Origin: an uncultured Lachnospiraceae bacterium
GTDB taxonomy: Bacteria > Bacillota > Clostridia > Lachnospirales > Lachnospiraceae
Assembly (NCBI GenBank): GCA_910579685.1
Contig: CAJTVN010000012.1
Location: 47,607 to 111,606 of the forward strand
DNA: 64,000 nucleotides
Direction of reading: 5' to 3'
Numbering within the stretch: position 1 is the stretch's first letter; every line of letters starts with the position of its first letter. A program made the translations under genes and the position numbers. Below are positions 44,351 to 53,207 of this stretch, one piece after another. The notes under the pieces are model-generated. The model did not search any database and had not been told where the DNA came from. It worked only from the letters and a program-made list of their open reading frames with translations.

Positions 44351-45889
44351 ATGTACAAGGTCTGCCTGGTGGATGATGAAAAACTGGAACTAAATCTTTT
44401 GAAAAACTATGTGAACTGGAAAAAGCTTGGAGTTGACGGGATTTTCACGGCCAGTAACGGCCAGCAGGCTCTGGAGGTGGTACGTGCGCAGAATCCGGAT
44501 ATTGTTTTTACGGATATACGGATGCCCGTGATGGACGGAATCGAGTTTGCCACCCGGCTGCGCAGAAGGGAAAAGGAGAGCGGAACAGCGCCGGAGCACG
44601 GTGTCAAAATCATATTTCTCACGGGGTACGATGATATGGAGCTGATCCGTAAGGCCTTTCACCTGTCCGCTTCGGATTACATCTTAAAGCCTTTTCTGGT
44701 GGAGGATATCGAGAAGGCGGCCAGGGGAGTGATTGATTCCCTGAAAAAGGACAGGGTTCCGGTGCCTGTCAGGGATGAGCGTCTTCTGGACAGTATTTTC
44801 AGGGAGGACTCCCTTCCGCAGGATATTCTGATCGAGCGCTTCTGCCAGAAGAAGGGGATCCGGCAGGAGGATTTTTCCTTTGGCGTGGCAGGACTGTACG
44901 GGCGCAGGGGAAGCCAGATGGACCGGGCGTTTTTCCGTGCTTTTCCGGAGGTGTTTTACTATATTGAGCTTGGGGATCTGATCCTGGTCCTGACAAGGGC
45001 GGGGACGGACATGGAGGAGACTGCCGGACGAATGGCGCTGTGGCTTGCCGGGAGGGAAGCCGGCCTTGGCGTTGTCTTCCAAAAGACACCCGGACGGCTT
45101 TTCCAGGCGAGGCGGATTAAGGAGGAGTTTTTGCAGGTGTCGGATGCGGTTTTTTATCAGGCGCAGGGCAGGAGCTTTTCTCTGGACGGGATGCTTTTTG
45201 TGCGGAAAAAAGAGGAATTCGGTGAGGAAGAGTACCGGCTTCTGCGGCGGCTGCGCCGGGATATCGTCTCCCTCATCTCCCGGGGGGACAGGGAGGGTGC
45301 AGCTGAAAAGATGCGGCAATACTTTGAAGCCTGCGAGGCCGGGAGCGCCGGGATCTTCCGGGACGGGGCCGTGTGTCTGTGCTACCAGATCAACGAGGAG
45401 CTGGTGGTGGAAAACCAGGAGCTGATAAAATTCCGTAACGGTCTGTATCTTCGCAGCAAGACGGTTTCCCGCCTTGTGGAGGAGGCGGGAAGCGCCGTAT
45501 GGATCCGGCAGTGCGTGGAGGGATACGTAAAAGAGCTTCTGGAATGGTTCTGTTCTCTCAAGGAGGATGTAAACCACAGGGTGGCGGCCTTTGTGGAGGA
45601 CTATATCGAAAAGCATTATAAGGAACCGGTTTCCATCGAGGAGCTGGCGGAAAAGATCGGTCTCTCCCCGGGATATGTCAGAAGCATCTTCAAGAACAGC
45701 AAAGGGATGACGGTGAAAGCCTATCTGTCTGAGTACCGTCTGGAGAAAGCCTGCAGCCTTTTAAAAAATACGTCCCTGGGGGTTGGACGGATCGGGCAGC
45801 TGGTGGGTTATGACAATGTGTCCTATTTCTGTTCTATTTTCCAGAAACGCTATGGAAAGACGCCGAACGAATGGCGCAGGGGGCTGTGA
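44351..45889 (+). CDS. AraC-type response regulator (YesN-like)
   Basis: Two-component response regulator, 512 aa. The receiver domain has the acidic pocket VDDE (Asp8-Asp9) and phospho-acceptor Asp55 in FTDIRMPVMDG. A middle region of about 270 residues is variable. Two AraC helix-turn-helix motifs close the protein (VSIEELAEKIGLSPGYVRSI, then GVGRIGQLVGYDNVSYFCSI). Its partner kinase begins 2 nt after the stop. Such pairs normally control the neighbouring sugar ABC transporter. Confidence 0.93.
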   Translation: MYKVCLVDDEKLELNLLKNYVNWKKLGVDGIFTASNGQQALEVVRAQNPDIVFTDIRMPVMDGIEFATRLRRREKESGTAPEHGVKIIFLTGYDDMELIRKAFHLSASDYILKPFLVEDIEKAARGVIDSLKKDRVPVPVRDERLLDSIFREDSLPQDILIERFCQKKGIRQEDFSFGVAGLYGRRGSQMDRAFFRAFPEVFYYIELGDLILVLTRAGTDMEETAGRMALWLAGREAGLGVVFQKTPGRLFQARRIKEEFLQVSDAVFYQAQGRSFSLDGMLFVRKKEEFGEEEYRLLRRLRRDIVSLISRGDREGAAEKMRQYFEACEAGSAGIFRDGAVCLCYQINEELVVENQELIKFRNGLYLRSKTVSRLVEEAGSAVWIRQCVEGYVKELLEWFCSLKEDVNHRVAAFVEDYIEKHYKEPVSIEELAEKIGLSPGYVRSIFKNSKGMTVKAYLSEYRLEKACSLLKNTSLGVGRIGQLVGYDNVSYFCSIFQKRYGKTPNEWRRGL

Positions 45890-45891
45890 GG

Positions 45892-47547
45892 ATGGAAAAA
45901 AAGCTGTTCGGACAGATGAGTGTGGGCGCAAAGCTGATGGGATTTTACATTCTGTTTGGCCTGATTCCACTTGTGATCGCCTATCTGTACACTTTTCATG
46001 TGCTTAGGAGGATTCTGGTGGAGGACGGGTACCGCTATATCAGGCAGGAGGCGCAGCGCCTGGAGGGACAGATGAACATGTGGACGGACCGGTATTCCAT
46101 TATGATCGACAGCATTTATATGGATTACTATACCAACGCCTATCTGATGACGGATTACAACGGGATCGGATATGAAAACATGTATCCCTACATTGATAAA
46201 TTTCTTTTGAAGCTCTCGCTTCTGTGCCAGGAAAAGCCGGACATGGGATTCTACAGCTACAACCGGACCCTGCCGGGAGACCGGAATTATTTCCACAGGA
46301 TGGAGGAGCTTGAGGAGGGATGGTTTGAAAAGGCCGTGGAGGCCGGCGGCTTCACCGTGCTTGCGGGTGTGGAGGACATGCAGAAATATGGGGTGGAAAA
46401 ACCGTATCTGTGTTTTGTGAAGCTGATGAATTATTACAAAAACGGTTCTCTGCAGAACGTGCTGCAGATTGAGGTGGACGCAGGGGCCGTGGCGGACCAG
46501 CTCTGGGACGGGGATGCGCAGGGCAGGGCTTACGTGATCGGAGACGGCGGCGTGATCCTGCTCTCTCCAAGACATGAGGATATCGGAAGGATGGCGCAGG
46601 AGCTTCTTGCGCAGGAGGTCGTGGAGAAGCTGGAAGACGTGGGGCGGGAGACGGCAGGAAACGAAGGGCTTCTGGAGAGCGGGCCGTATTATCTGGTTAT
46701 TCAGGACTGCGCCCTGGGAATAAAGGTGCTGGTGATGGAGGAGAAGTCGGCCATGATGGGACAGGCGGAGCGGATGGAGCGGATGCTCATGCTGCTGCTT
46801 GTGGGGACCTCCGTGATCGCACTGTGCGCCGTCTTTCTTTTCAGCAAAAGGTTTGGGGCAAGGTTCGATCGGCTGATTCAGGAAAATTATGAAAAGCAGC
46901 TGAAGATCAAGGACAGTGAAATTAATCTGCTCAGCGAGCAGATCAATCCGCACTTTCTATATAACGCCCTGGCCACCATATCCTCCCTGTCCATCATGGA
47001 GGGCGACGGGCTTACCAGCCGCTGCGTCAAGGCCCTGGGAGAATTCTACCGGGTTTCCCTGAACAATGGGAAGGGTATTTTATCCGTGATGGAGGAGCTT
47101 GAGCTTCTGAAAAGCTATATGGCGATTCAGAAATTCCGGTTTGACGACAGCATCGAAATTACCTACGACGTGGAGCAGGAGGCGCTTTCCTGCAGCTGCC
47201 TGAAACTGCTTTTGCAGCCCGTGGTGGAGAATTCCATCAAATACGGCATATGGGACAACAATTCGGACACGCTGCATATCAAAATCCGGATATTCGCAGA
47301 GGAGGAAGAACTTGTCTTTGTGGTGGAGGACGACGGCGTGGGAATGGAGCCGGAGCGGCTGCAAAAGGTGCGAAAAGCGCTGGAGTGCGGGGACGGCGGA
47401 TACGGACTGAAAAACATTGACGTGCGGATCCGGCTGCAGTACGGGGATGCGTACGGAGTGGCGCTGGAGAGCGAGCGGGGAAAGGGAACCTGCGTCACCA
47501 TGAGGATACCCCGCAGAACGGGAGGAGTAGAAATTGTCAGATATTGA
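45892..47547 (+). CDS. Sensor histidine kinase (YesM-like)
   Basis: Membrane sensor kinase, 551 aa, from ATG 45892 directly behind the response-regulator stop (TGAGG). An N-terminal helix (residues about 16-40), an extracellular domain of about 260 residues and a second helix (about 300-320) form the sensor. The His_kinase domain has QINPHFLYN with phospho-acceptor His354, followed by an ATPase domain (PVVENSIKYGI, DDGVGM, GYGLKNIDVRI). The extracellular part probably senses a glycan or the loaded binding protein. Confidence 0.93.
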   Translation: MEKKLFGQMSVGAKLMGFYILFGLIPLVIAYLYTFHVLRRILVEDGYRYIRQEAQRLEGQMNMWTDRYSIMIDSIYMDYYTNAYLMTDYNGIGYENMYPYIDKFLLKLSLLCQEKPDMGFYSYNRTLPGDRNYFHRMEELEEGWFEKAVEAGGFTVLAGVEDMQKYGVEKPYLCFVKLMNYYKNGSLQNVLQIEVDAGAVADQLWDGDAQGRAYVIGDGGVILLSPRHEDIGRMAQELLAQEVVEKLEDVGRETAGNEGLLESGPYYLVIQDCALGIKVLVMEEKSAMMGQAERMERMLMLLLVGTSVIALCAVFLFSKRFGARFDRLIQENYEKQLKIKDSEINLLSEQINPHFLYNALATISSLSIMEGDGLTSRCVKALGEFYRVSLNNGKGILSVMEELELLKSYMAIQKFRFDDSIEITYDVEQEALSCSCLKLLLQPVVENSIKYGIWDNNSDTLHIKIRIFAEEEELVFVVEDDGVGMEPERLQKVRKALECGDGGYGLKNIDVRIRLQYGDAYGVALESERGKGTCVTMRIPRRTGGVEIVRY

Positions 47548-47645
47548 TAAGCTTTGTTAAATTTTATTGTAGAAATTGACGATATGCATTGATAAAATAA
47601 GAAGCAGATAAGATGAATTGTTGAAGGGAAAGGGTGAGTTTGAAA

Positions 47646-48620
47646 ATGAAATCTGCAAAACAGACAGCGGGCAGGGCAAAGTATGCGCCACACCGCAGCA
47701 AAAAGAAATTGGCACTCGACTTATGGCGGCAGAGGTATCTGTTTCTTATGATGCTTCCGGCCCTGGTCTGTGTGATTCTGTTCAATTACGTTCCCATGAC
47801 GGGTCTGTACATATCCTTTGTAAACTATGTTCCCAGAGGAGAAGGTTTTTACCAGGACATGCTGTCAGCCAAATTTGTGGGGCTTGACTGGTTCGAGTAT
47901 TTCTTCTCCACGGATTTTGGAATCGTTATGCGCAACACGCTCTGCCAGAGTCTCCTGACGCTGCTGTTTTCCTTTCCGGCGCCCATCATTTTTGCCATAT
48001 GCCTGAACGAGATCAAGAATAACAAGGTGAAAAAGGCGGCCCAGACAGCCTCCTATCTTCCTTACTTCATATCCTGGGTAATCGCCGCAAACATGTTTGT
48101 CACTTTTCTGTCCGGAGACGGCGTGATCAATGACATTTTACAGGCGCTTCACATCACGGATCACGATATCCTGTTTATGCAGGAGGGAAAATATTTCTGG
48201 CTGATCCTGGCGCTCGCAAATACCTGGAAAAACATCGGGTATGACGCCATCATCTATCTGGCGGCCATTTCCGGAATCGACCAGGAGATGTACGAGGCTG
48301 CGGAGGTGGACGGGGCCACGAAGACACAGAAAATCTGGTTTATCACCATGCCATCCCTGCTTCCGACCATTATGATTATGCTGCTTCTTGCGGTGGGAGG
48401 AATCCTGAACGTGGGATACGAGCAGCAGCTGCTCATGGGAAACGACGCAGTCATCAAGTATTCGGATGTGTTTGATACCTATACGTACCGCTACGGTATT
48501 GTCAACGGAATGTATTCCTACGGTACGGCCGTGGGACTGTTCAAATCGGTAGTTTCCTTTGCGTTTGTGGCAATCACCAATAAATTGTCCAGAAAATACG
48601 CGGAAGTGTCGCTGTACTAG
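47646..48620 (+). CDS. Sugar ABC transporter permease (LplB/YtcP-partner type)
   Basis: First membrane subunit of the importer, 324 aa if ATG 47646 is used (behind AAAGGG); GTG 47634 would add four residues. Six helices follow a basic N-terminus (HRSKKKLALDLWRQRYLF). The EAA motif region is EMYEAAEVDGATKTQKIWFITMP. The 98-bp gap before it contains two related direct repeats (47531-47551 and 47573-47597) that may be regulator sites. Confidence 0.92.
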   Translation: MKSAKQTAGRAKYAPHRSKKKLALDLWRQRYLFLMMLPALVCVILFNYVPMTGLYISFVNYVPRGEGFYQDMLSAKFVGLDWFEYFFSTDFGIVMRNTLCQSLLTLLFSFPAPIIFAICLNEIKNNKVKKAAQTASYLPYFISWVIAANMFVTFLSGDGVINDILQALHITDHDILFMQEGKYFWLILALANTWKNIGYDAIIYLAAISGIDQEMYEAAEVDGATKTQKIWFITMPSLLPTIMIMLLLAVGGILNVGYEQQLLMGNDAVIKYSDVFDTYTYRYGIVNGMYSYGTAVGLFKSVVSFAFVAITNKLSRKYAEVSLY

Positions 48621-48632
48621 GGGAGGTATAAA

Positions 48633-49538
48633 ATGTTGAAGAGCAAAAAGAGATTTAAGCGAACCGTGGGAGAGCTTCTGTTCGATCTGTTCAAGGTTCT
48701 GTTCATCCTGTTTATTTCCATTGTGTGTATTTATCCTTTCTGGAATATCTTCGTGATTTCGGTCAACGACGGGCAGGATGCGCTTCGCGGAGGACTGTAC
48801 TTCTGGCCGAGAATGTTCACGCTGGAAAATTATGAGCAGATTTTCCAGCGGAAGGAATTTCTTCACGCAATCCTGGTGACTCTGTCAAGAACGCTGATTG
48901 GGACGCCTCTGGTGGTGCTCAACACCTCCATGCTGGCCTATGTCCTGTCCAGGGAAAAGCTGATCGGAAGGAAATTCTGGACCCTTTTGTTTATTTTCAC
49001 CATGTATTTCAGCGGCGGGATGGTTCCCTATTATCTGCAGCTGAAAAATCTGGGGCTGCTTGACAAGTTCGTGGTATACATATTCCCGACCATGCTGAAT
49101 GTCTACTATATGATTCTGATCCGAAGCTATCTGTACGGAATTCCGGAGAGCCTGGTGGAATCGGCCCAGTTGGACGGCGCCAACGACCTGAAAATTTATG
49201 CAAGGATCATTTTCCCTCTGGCAAAGCCGGTCATCATGACCATTGTGCTGTTCGCTTCCATCAGCCACTGGAACGCATGGTTTGATTCCAGGCTGTATAC
49301 CAACTCCATGGACTTAAAGACATTGCAGCTGGTTTTGGTGGAGATTTTGAACCAGTTCCAGACCTCTGGAACCAACGGGGCGTCGCTGGCCCAGAAGGCC
49401 CAGCTGATGTCGGGCGTGACGCAGAAGAGCGTACAGATGGCGGCCGTTATGGTGGCCACCATACCGATTATCTGTGTTTACCCCTTTGTGCAGAAATATT
49501 TTGTGAAAGGAATTATGATCGGTGCGGTCAAGGCTTGA
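48633..49538 (+). CDS. Sugar ABC transporter permease (LplC/YtcP type)
   Basis: Second membrane subunit, 301 aa, six helices, GGGGAGG before ATG 48633. The EAA region is ESLVESAQLDGANDLKIYARIIFPLAKP. No ATPase gene is in this locus; importers of this family commonly share an MsmX-like ATPase encoded elsewhere. Confidence 0.92.
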   Translation: MLKSKKRFKRTVGELLFDLFKVLFILFISIVCIYPFWNIFVISVNDGQDALRGGLYFWPRMFTLENYEQIFQRKEFLHAILVTLSRTLIGTPLVVLNTSMLAYVLSREKLIGRKFWTLLFIFTMYFSGGMVPYYLQLKNLGLLDKFVVYIFPTMLNVYYMILIRSYLYGIPESLVESAQLDGANDLKIYARIIFPLAKPVIMTIVLFASISHWNAWFDSRLYTNSMDLKTLQLVLVEILNQFQTSGTNGASLAQKAQLMSGVTQKSVQMAAVMVATIPIICVYPFVQKYFVKGIMIGAVKA

Positions 49539-49587
49539 GGATGAGGCTGCAGCGAAACGAGAATAAAAGAAAAAGGAGTTTGCCAAG

Positions 49588-50841
49588 ATGAAGAAAGAAT
49601 ATTTTCAGGGTAACAGAGAACGGCTGCATGGACAGATGAAGGAAAATTCCCTTCTGGTCCTGTTTTCGGGGACGGAGCTTCGCAAGACCAATGACGAATA
49701 CTATCCCTTCTATGCGGAGAGAAATTTTGTCTATCTGACCGGCCTTTCCGGAAAGGAGTCCGTGCTTCTTATCTGGAAGGACGGGCAGGGCACCGTGGGA
49801 GAGAGGGTGTATATCCTGCCTCCGGACAAAATGGCGGAGCGCTGGACGGGCGAGCGCATCAAGGCGGCCCAGGCAGAGGAAATTTCGGGAATTGCGGACG
49901 TGGCGTATGCGGATGCCTTCCGGAAGGATTTCCATGGCATGGCTGTCAGCGGAAACTATGCGCGTCTTTACCTGGATCTGTATAAGGCGGACGGCTCGGA
50001 TCAGAACAGAGCGTCCCATTTCTTCCGGCAGAAGGTTTCCGGGGAATATCCGTTTCTTTCCATAGAAAATGCGAATGTTCTGGTAAGGAATCTGCGCACC
50101 ATCAAGCAGCCCTGCGAGATCGAGGCCATGAAGGAAGCGCAGAAGATTACGAGAGACGGGATCGTGGCAATGATGAAGGCTTCCAGACCCGGCATGTATG
50201 AGTATCAGTACAAGGCGGAGTTTGACTATGCGCTGGGACAGCACGGCCCCCAGGGACCGGCCTTTCCCTCCATTATCTCGGCGGGGAAGAACAATTTCTG
50301 CATTCACTATTACGGATATAAGGGCGTGGCGGCGGACGGCGACATGGTGCTGAACGATGTGGGCGCATGGTACGATAACCTGATGAACGACGTGTCAAGA
50401 GGATGGCCCTGCAATGGAAAGTACAATGAGCGCCAGAGGCTCCTGTACCAGTGTGCGCTGCGGACCTCCAATCATATGTTTGACATCATAAAGCCGGGCA
50501 TGAAGATGGCGGATGTGGACAAGGAGGCAAGGCGTTTCAACTGTGCGCTGTTAAGGGATGCCGGCGTTTTGAAAAATGAGAGCGAGATCGGAACTTATAT
50601 GTGGCATGGCGGAGCCCATCATGTGGGATATGACGTGCATGACGTGATCCGGACGCCGGAGGTGATCGCACCCGGAATGGTATTTTGTGTGGATATCGGT
50701 ATTTATCACGAGGAGTGGGGAATCGGTTTCCGCCTGGAGGACAACTGCCTGGTAACAGAGGCGGGATGCGAGAATCTTTCGGCGATCACGCCAAGGACGA
50801 TTGAGGAAATCGAGGATACCATGCAGAAGGGTTATCGCTAA
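49588..50841 (+). CDS. M24-family (Xaa-Pro aminopeptidase-like) protein with altered metal ligand
   Basis: Pita-bread-fold metallohydrolase, 417 aa, with an N-terminal aminopeptidase P domain (residues about 1-160) and a catalytic domain. Expected ligands: Asp in NDVGAW, Asp in MNDVSRGW, His in GAHHVGYDVHD, then Glu in the EPGLY motif and Glu in RIED. The EPGLY position reads VDIGIY, so the fourth ligand is Asp instead of Glu; RLED keeps the fifth. It may still bind metal or may have a changed substrate. It is a paralogue of the next gene. Confidence 0.85.
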   Translation: MKKEYFQGNRERLHGQMKENSLLVLFSGTELRKTNDEYYPFYAERNFVYLTGLSGKESVLLIWKDGQGTVGERVYILPPDKMAERWTGERIKAAQAEEISGIADVAYADAFRKDFHGMAVSGNYARLYLDLYKADGSDQNRASHFFRQKVSGEYPFLSIENANVLVRNLRTIKQPCEIEAMKEAQKITRDGIVAMMKASRPGMYEYQYKAEFDYALGQHGPQGPAFPSIISAGKNNFCIHYYGYKGVAADGDMVLNDVGAWYDNLMNDVSRGWPCNGKYNERQRLLYQCALRTSNHMFDIIKPGMKMADVDKEARRFNCALLRDAGVLKNESEIGTYMWHGGAHHVGYDVHDVIRTPEVIAPGMVFCVDIGIYHEEWGIGFRLEDNCLVTEAGCENLSAITPRTIEEIEDTMQKGYR

Positions 50842-50886
50842 GGCGGGCCGGATCGCTAAGACAGATCAGGATGAGAGGGAAGAGAC

Positions 50887-52134
50887 GTGCTGAGCAGAGA
50901 GTTTCACAGGTCAAGGAGAGATCTGTATTATGAGCTTTTAGTGGATAAGCAGATGGCGGTGATGTTTGCCGGAAAACCAAAAAGAGAAGCGGGAGACGAA
51001 TATTATCCCTTTTCCGTCTACCGGAATTTCTATTATCTGACCGGTCACGAGGAGCCGGAGGCAGTGTATCTTGCCTATTGCAGCGACAGGGAAATAAAGG
51101 AAATCCTTTTTATCCGCCGTCCCAACGAGGCGGCGGAGGTTTACGAGGGCAGAAGGCTGCGCACCGGGGAAGCGAAGGAGAAGTACGGGATCGGCGAGGT
51201 CCGCTATGTGGACGAGCTGGACGATACGATCTGCAGGATTATGAACCGGGCGGGGATCAATACCCTGTGGCTGGATCTGGAGGAAAAGCAGCTGGAGGAG
51301 CAGGATGAGGAGAGGCTGTTTGCCGCAAAGATCCAGCGCAATTATCCTGCGGTTTCCATCTGCAACAGTTATCAGGCGCTTGCCGAGATGCGCAAGATCA
51401 AGGACGAGGAGGAGATCCGGGAACACAGAAGGGCTTGCACTGTCACCGCAGAGGGTGTAAACTACATGGCAAGACATATCCGTCCGGGTATGAGAGAGGA
51501 CCAGATGGAGGCGTATTTTGATTTCGTGGTCAAGAAAAGCGGCTGCGGCCATGCTTTTTCCACCGTGGCGGCAGCCGGGAAAAACGCCTGTATCCTGCAT
51601 TATGCGGCAAACTCGGACATAGCCGGGGACGGAGATATGATCCTGTTTGATCTTGGCGCAAGCAGCGGCTATTACTGTGCGGACGTGTCAAGAACCTTTC
51701 CGGTAAACGGAAAATTCACGAAAAGGCAGCGCCAGCTCTACGAGATCGTGCTTAAGGGCCTGGATGCGGCCATCTGTGCAGCCCGTCCTGGACAGGTTAA
51801 GGATGATCTGCAGAAGATCAGCAGGCAGGTGATGGCGGGGGAGCTGATGCGGATCGGGATGATTCGCAAGGAAGAAGAAATTGACCAATATTATCTTCAC
51901 GGCTCCGGCCACTTTATCGGGCTGTACACCCATGACGTGGGAGAGAGCCCGAAGAACCGTCTGGAAGAGAACATGGTATTCACCCTGGAGCCCGGACTGT
52001 ACTTTCCGCAGGAGAAAATCGGGATTCGCATTGAAGACACGCTTCTGATGACACGGGACGGCTGCGAGGTGCTGACGCAGGCTATCCCAAAGACGGTGGA
52101 GGAGATTGAGGCGCTCATGGAGGAGAGAGAATGA
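50887..52134 (+). CDS. pepP: Xaa-Pro aminopeptidase family protein (GTG start)
   Basis: Second M24 protein, 415 aa, with complete ligand set: FDLGAS, ADVSRTFP, HGSGHFIGLYTHD, LEPGLY and RIED. The start is GTG 50887 behind GAGAGGGAAGAG. It would remove N-terminal residues before proline, or, as for creatinases of the same fold, act on a C-N bond in a small molecule. The stop overlaps the EutH-like start (ATGA), which links it to transport. Sequence similarity to the previous gene suggests an old tandem duplication. Confidence 0.88.
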   Translation: MLSREFHRSRRDLYYELLVDKQMAVMFAGKPKREAGDEYYPFSVYRNFYYLTGHEEPEAVYLAYCSDREIKEILFIRRPNEAAEVYEGRRLRTGEAKEKYGIGEVRYVDELDDTICRIMNRAGINTLWLDLEEKQLEEQDEERLFAAKIQRNYPAVSICNSYQALAEMRKIKDEEEIREHRRACTVTAEGVNYMARHIRPGMREDQMEAYFDFVVKKSGCGHAFSTVAAAGKNACILHYAANSDIAGDGDMILFDLGASSGYYCADVSRTFPVNGKFTKRQRQLYEIVLKGLDAAICAARPGQVKDDLQKISRQVMAGELMRIGMIRKEEEIDQYYLHGSGHFIGLYTHDVGESPKNRLEENMVFTLEPGLYFPQEKIGIRIEDTLLMTRDGCEVLTQAIPKTVEEIEALMEERE

Positions 52135-53207
52135 ACCAGGTGCTTATGATCATAATGGCTGCAGGGGCCGTAGCCGGCGGTATTGACCGGATGCTGGGTA
52201 ACAAAAGAGGTTACGGCGCCAAATTTGAGGAAGGCTTTCTGTTTCTCGGTCCAACCGCACTGTCCATGGCCGGAATGATGTGCCTTGCCCCGGTGCTTTC
52301 CAGGGTGCTGGGACGGATCGTCATTCCCTTTTATCGGATCATCGGGGCGGATCCGGGGATGTTCGGCAGCCTTCTTGCCATCGATATGGGCGGATACCAG
52401 CTGGCAAAGGATCTGGCGCAGAATCCCCGGATCGGAAGCTATGCGGGGATTGTGGCGGCGGCCATATTCGGCTGTACCATCGTGTTTACCATACCGGTGG
52501 GTATGGGGATCCTAGAGAAGCAGGACAGAGTTTTTTTTGCAAAGGGAATCATGCTCGGGCTTGTTACCATGCCGGTGGGCCTTCTCGTGGGAGGAGTGCT
52601 TTCCGGCATTTCTGCATGGGAGTGTCTGCGTCAGAATCTTCCGGTGCTTGTTCTTTCCCTGGTGCTTTTGCTGGGGCTGTGGAAGATACCGGAGAAGATG
52701 GTCCGGGGCTTTGAGCTTTTTGCGGCAGGTATCCGCCTTTTGATCACAGGGGGGCTTGTGCTGGGAGCGGTGGAATACATGTGCGGGTTTAATCCGGTGA
52801 AGGGTATGGCGCCCTTGTCTGAGGCCATGGAGGTGGTATCCTCCATCGGGATTGTGATGCTGGGAAGTCTTCCGGCGGCCGAATTTTTAAAGCGCATTCT
52901 GCAGAAGCCCTTTCAGATTCTGGGGAAGCGGATTGGCATAAATCCCGTGGGGATGACGGGCCTTCTGGTGGGGGCGGTCAGCGTGATCCCCGGACTCTCC
53001 CTGTATAAGGACATGGATGCGAGGGGGAAGGTGGCCAATGCGGCCTTCCTTGTGAGCGGGGCAAGCCTTTTGGCGGCGCATATCGGTTTCACGGTGAGTA
53101 CGGAGCCGGAGCTTCTGGGCGCTTTGATTGCGGGCAAGCTAAGCGGGGGAGCCGCGGCTTTCCTGCTTTCGCTGATGATCCCGGCGGGAAGGAGGACATC
53201 CCTATGA
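52131..53207 (+). CDS. EutH-family (ethanolamine permease-like) membrane protein
   Basis: Integral membrane protein, 358 aa, about ten helices. The family features are clear: IDRMLGNKRGYGAKFEEGF near residue 18, GADPGMFGSLLAIDMGGYQLA near residue 75, and GCTIVFTIPVGMGILEKQDR. EutH carries ethanolamine in eut operons, but no eutBC, eutD or microcompartment genes are present here. Both ends overlap neighbours by ATGA (peptidase and sugar kinase), so the three are probably made in fixed proportion. The substrate is open: an amine or amino-sugar-like compound is one possibility. Confidence 0.82.
   Translation: MNQVLMIIMAAGAVAGGIDRMLGNKRGYGAKFEEGFLFLGPTALSMAGMMCLAPVLSRVLGRIVIPFYRIIGADPGMFGSLLAIDMGGYQLAKDLAQNPRIGSYAGIVAAAIFGCTIVFTIPVGMGILEKQDRVFFAKGIMLGLVTMPVGLLVGGVLSGISAWECLRQNLPVLVLSLVLLLGLWKIPEKMVRGFELFAAGIRLLITGGLVLGAVEYMCGFNPVKGMAPLSEAMEVVSSIGIVMLGSLPAAEFLKRILQKPFQILGKRIGINPVGMTGLLVGAVSVIPGLSLYKDMDARGKVANAAFLVSGASLLAAHIGFTVSTEPELLGALIAGKLSGGAAAFLLSLMIPAGRRTSL

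Noticed and set aside
52131..53207. EutH-like gene taken as evidence for an ethanolamine utilisation operon
   Set aside because: No ethanolamine ammonia-lyase, EutD, EutE or shell protein genes are present anywhere in the window.
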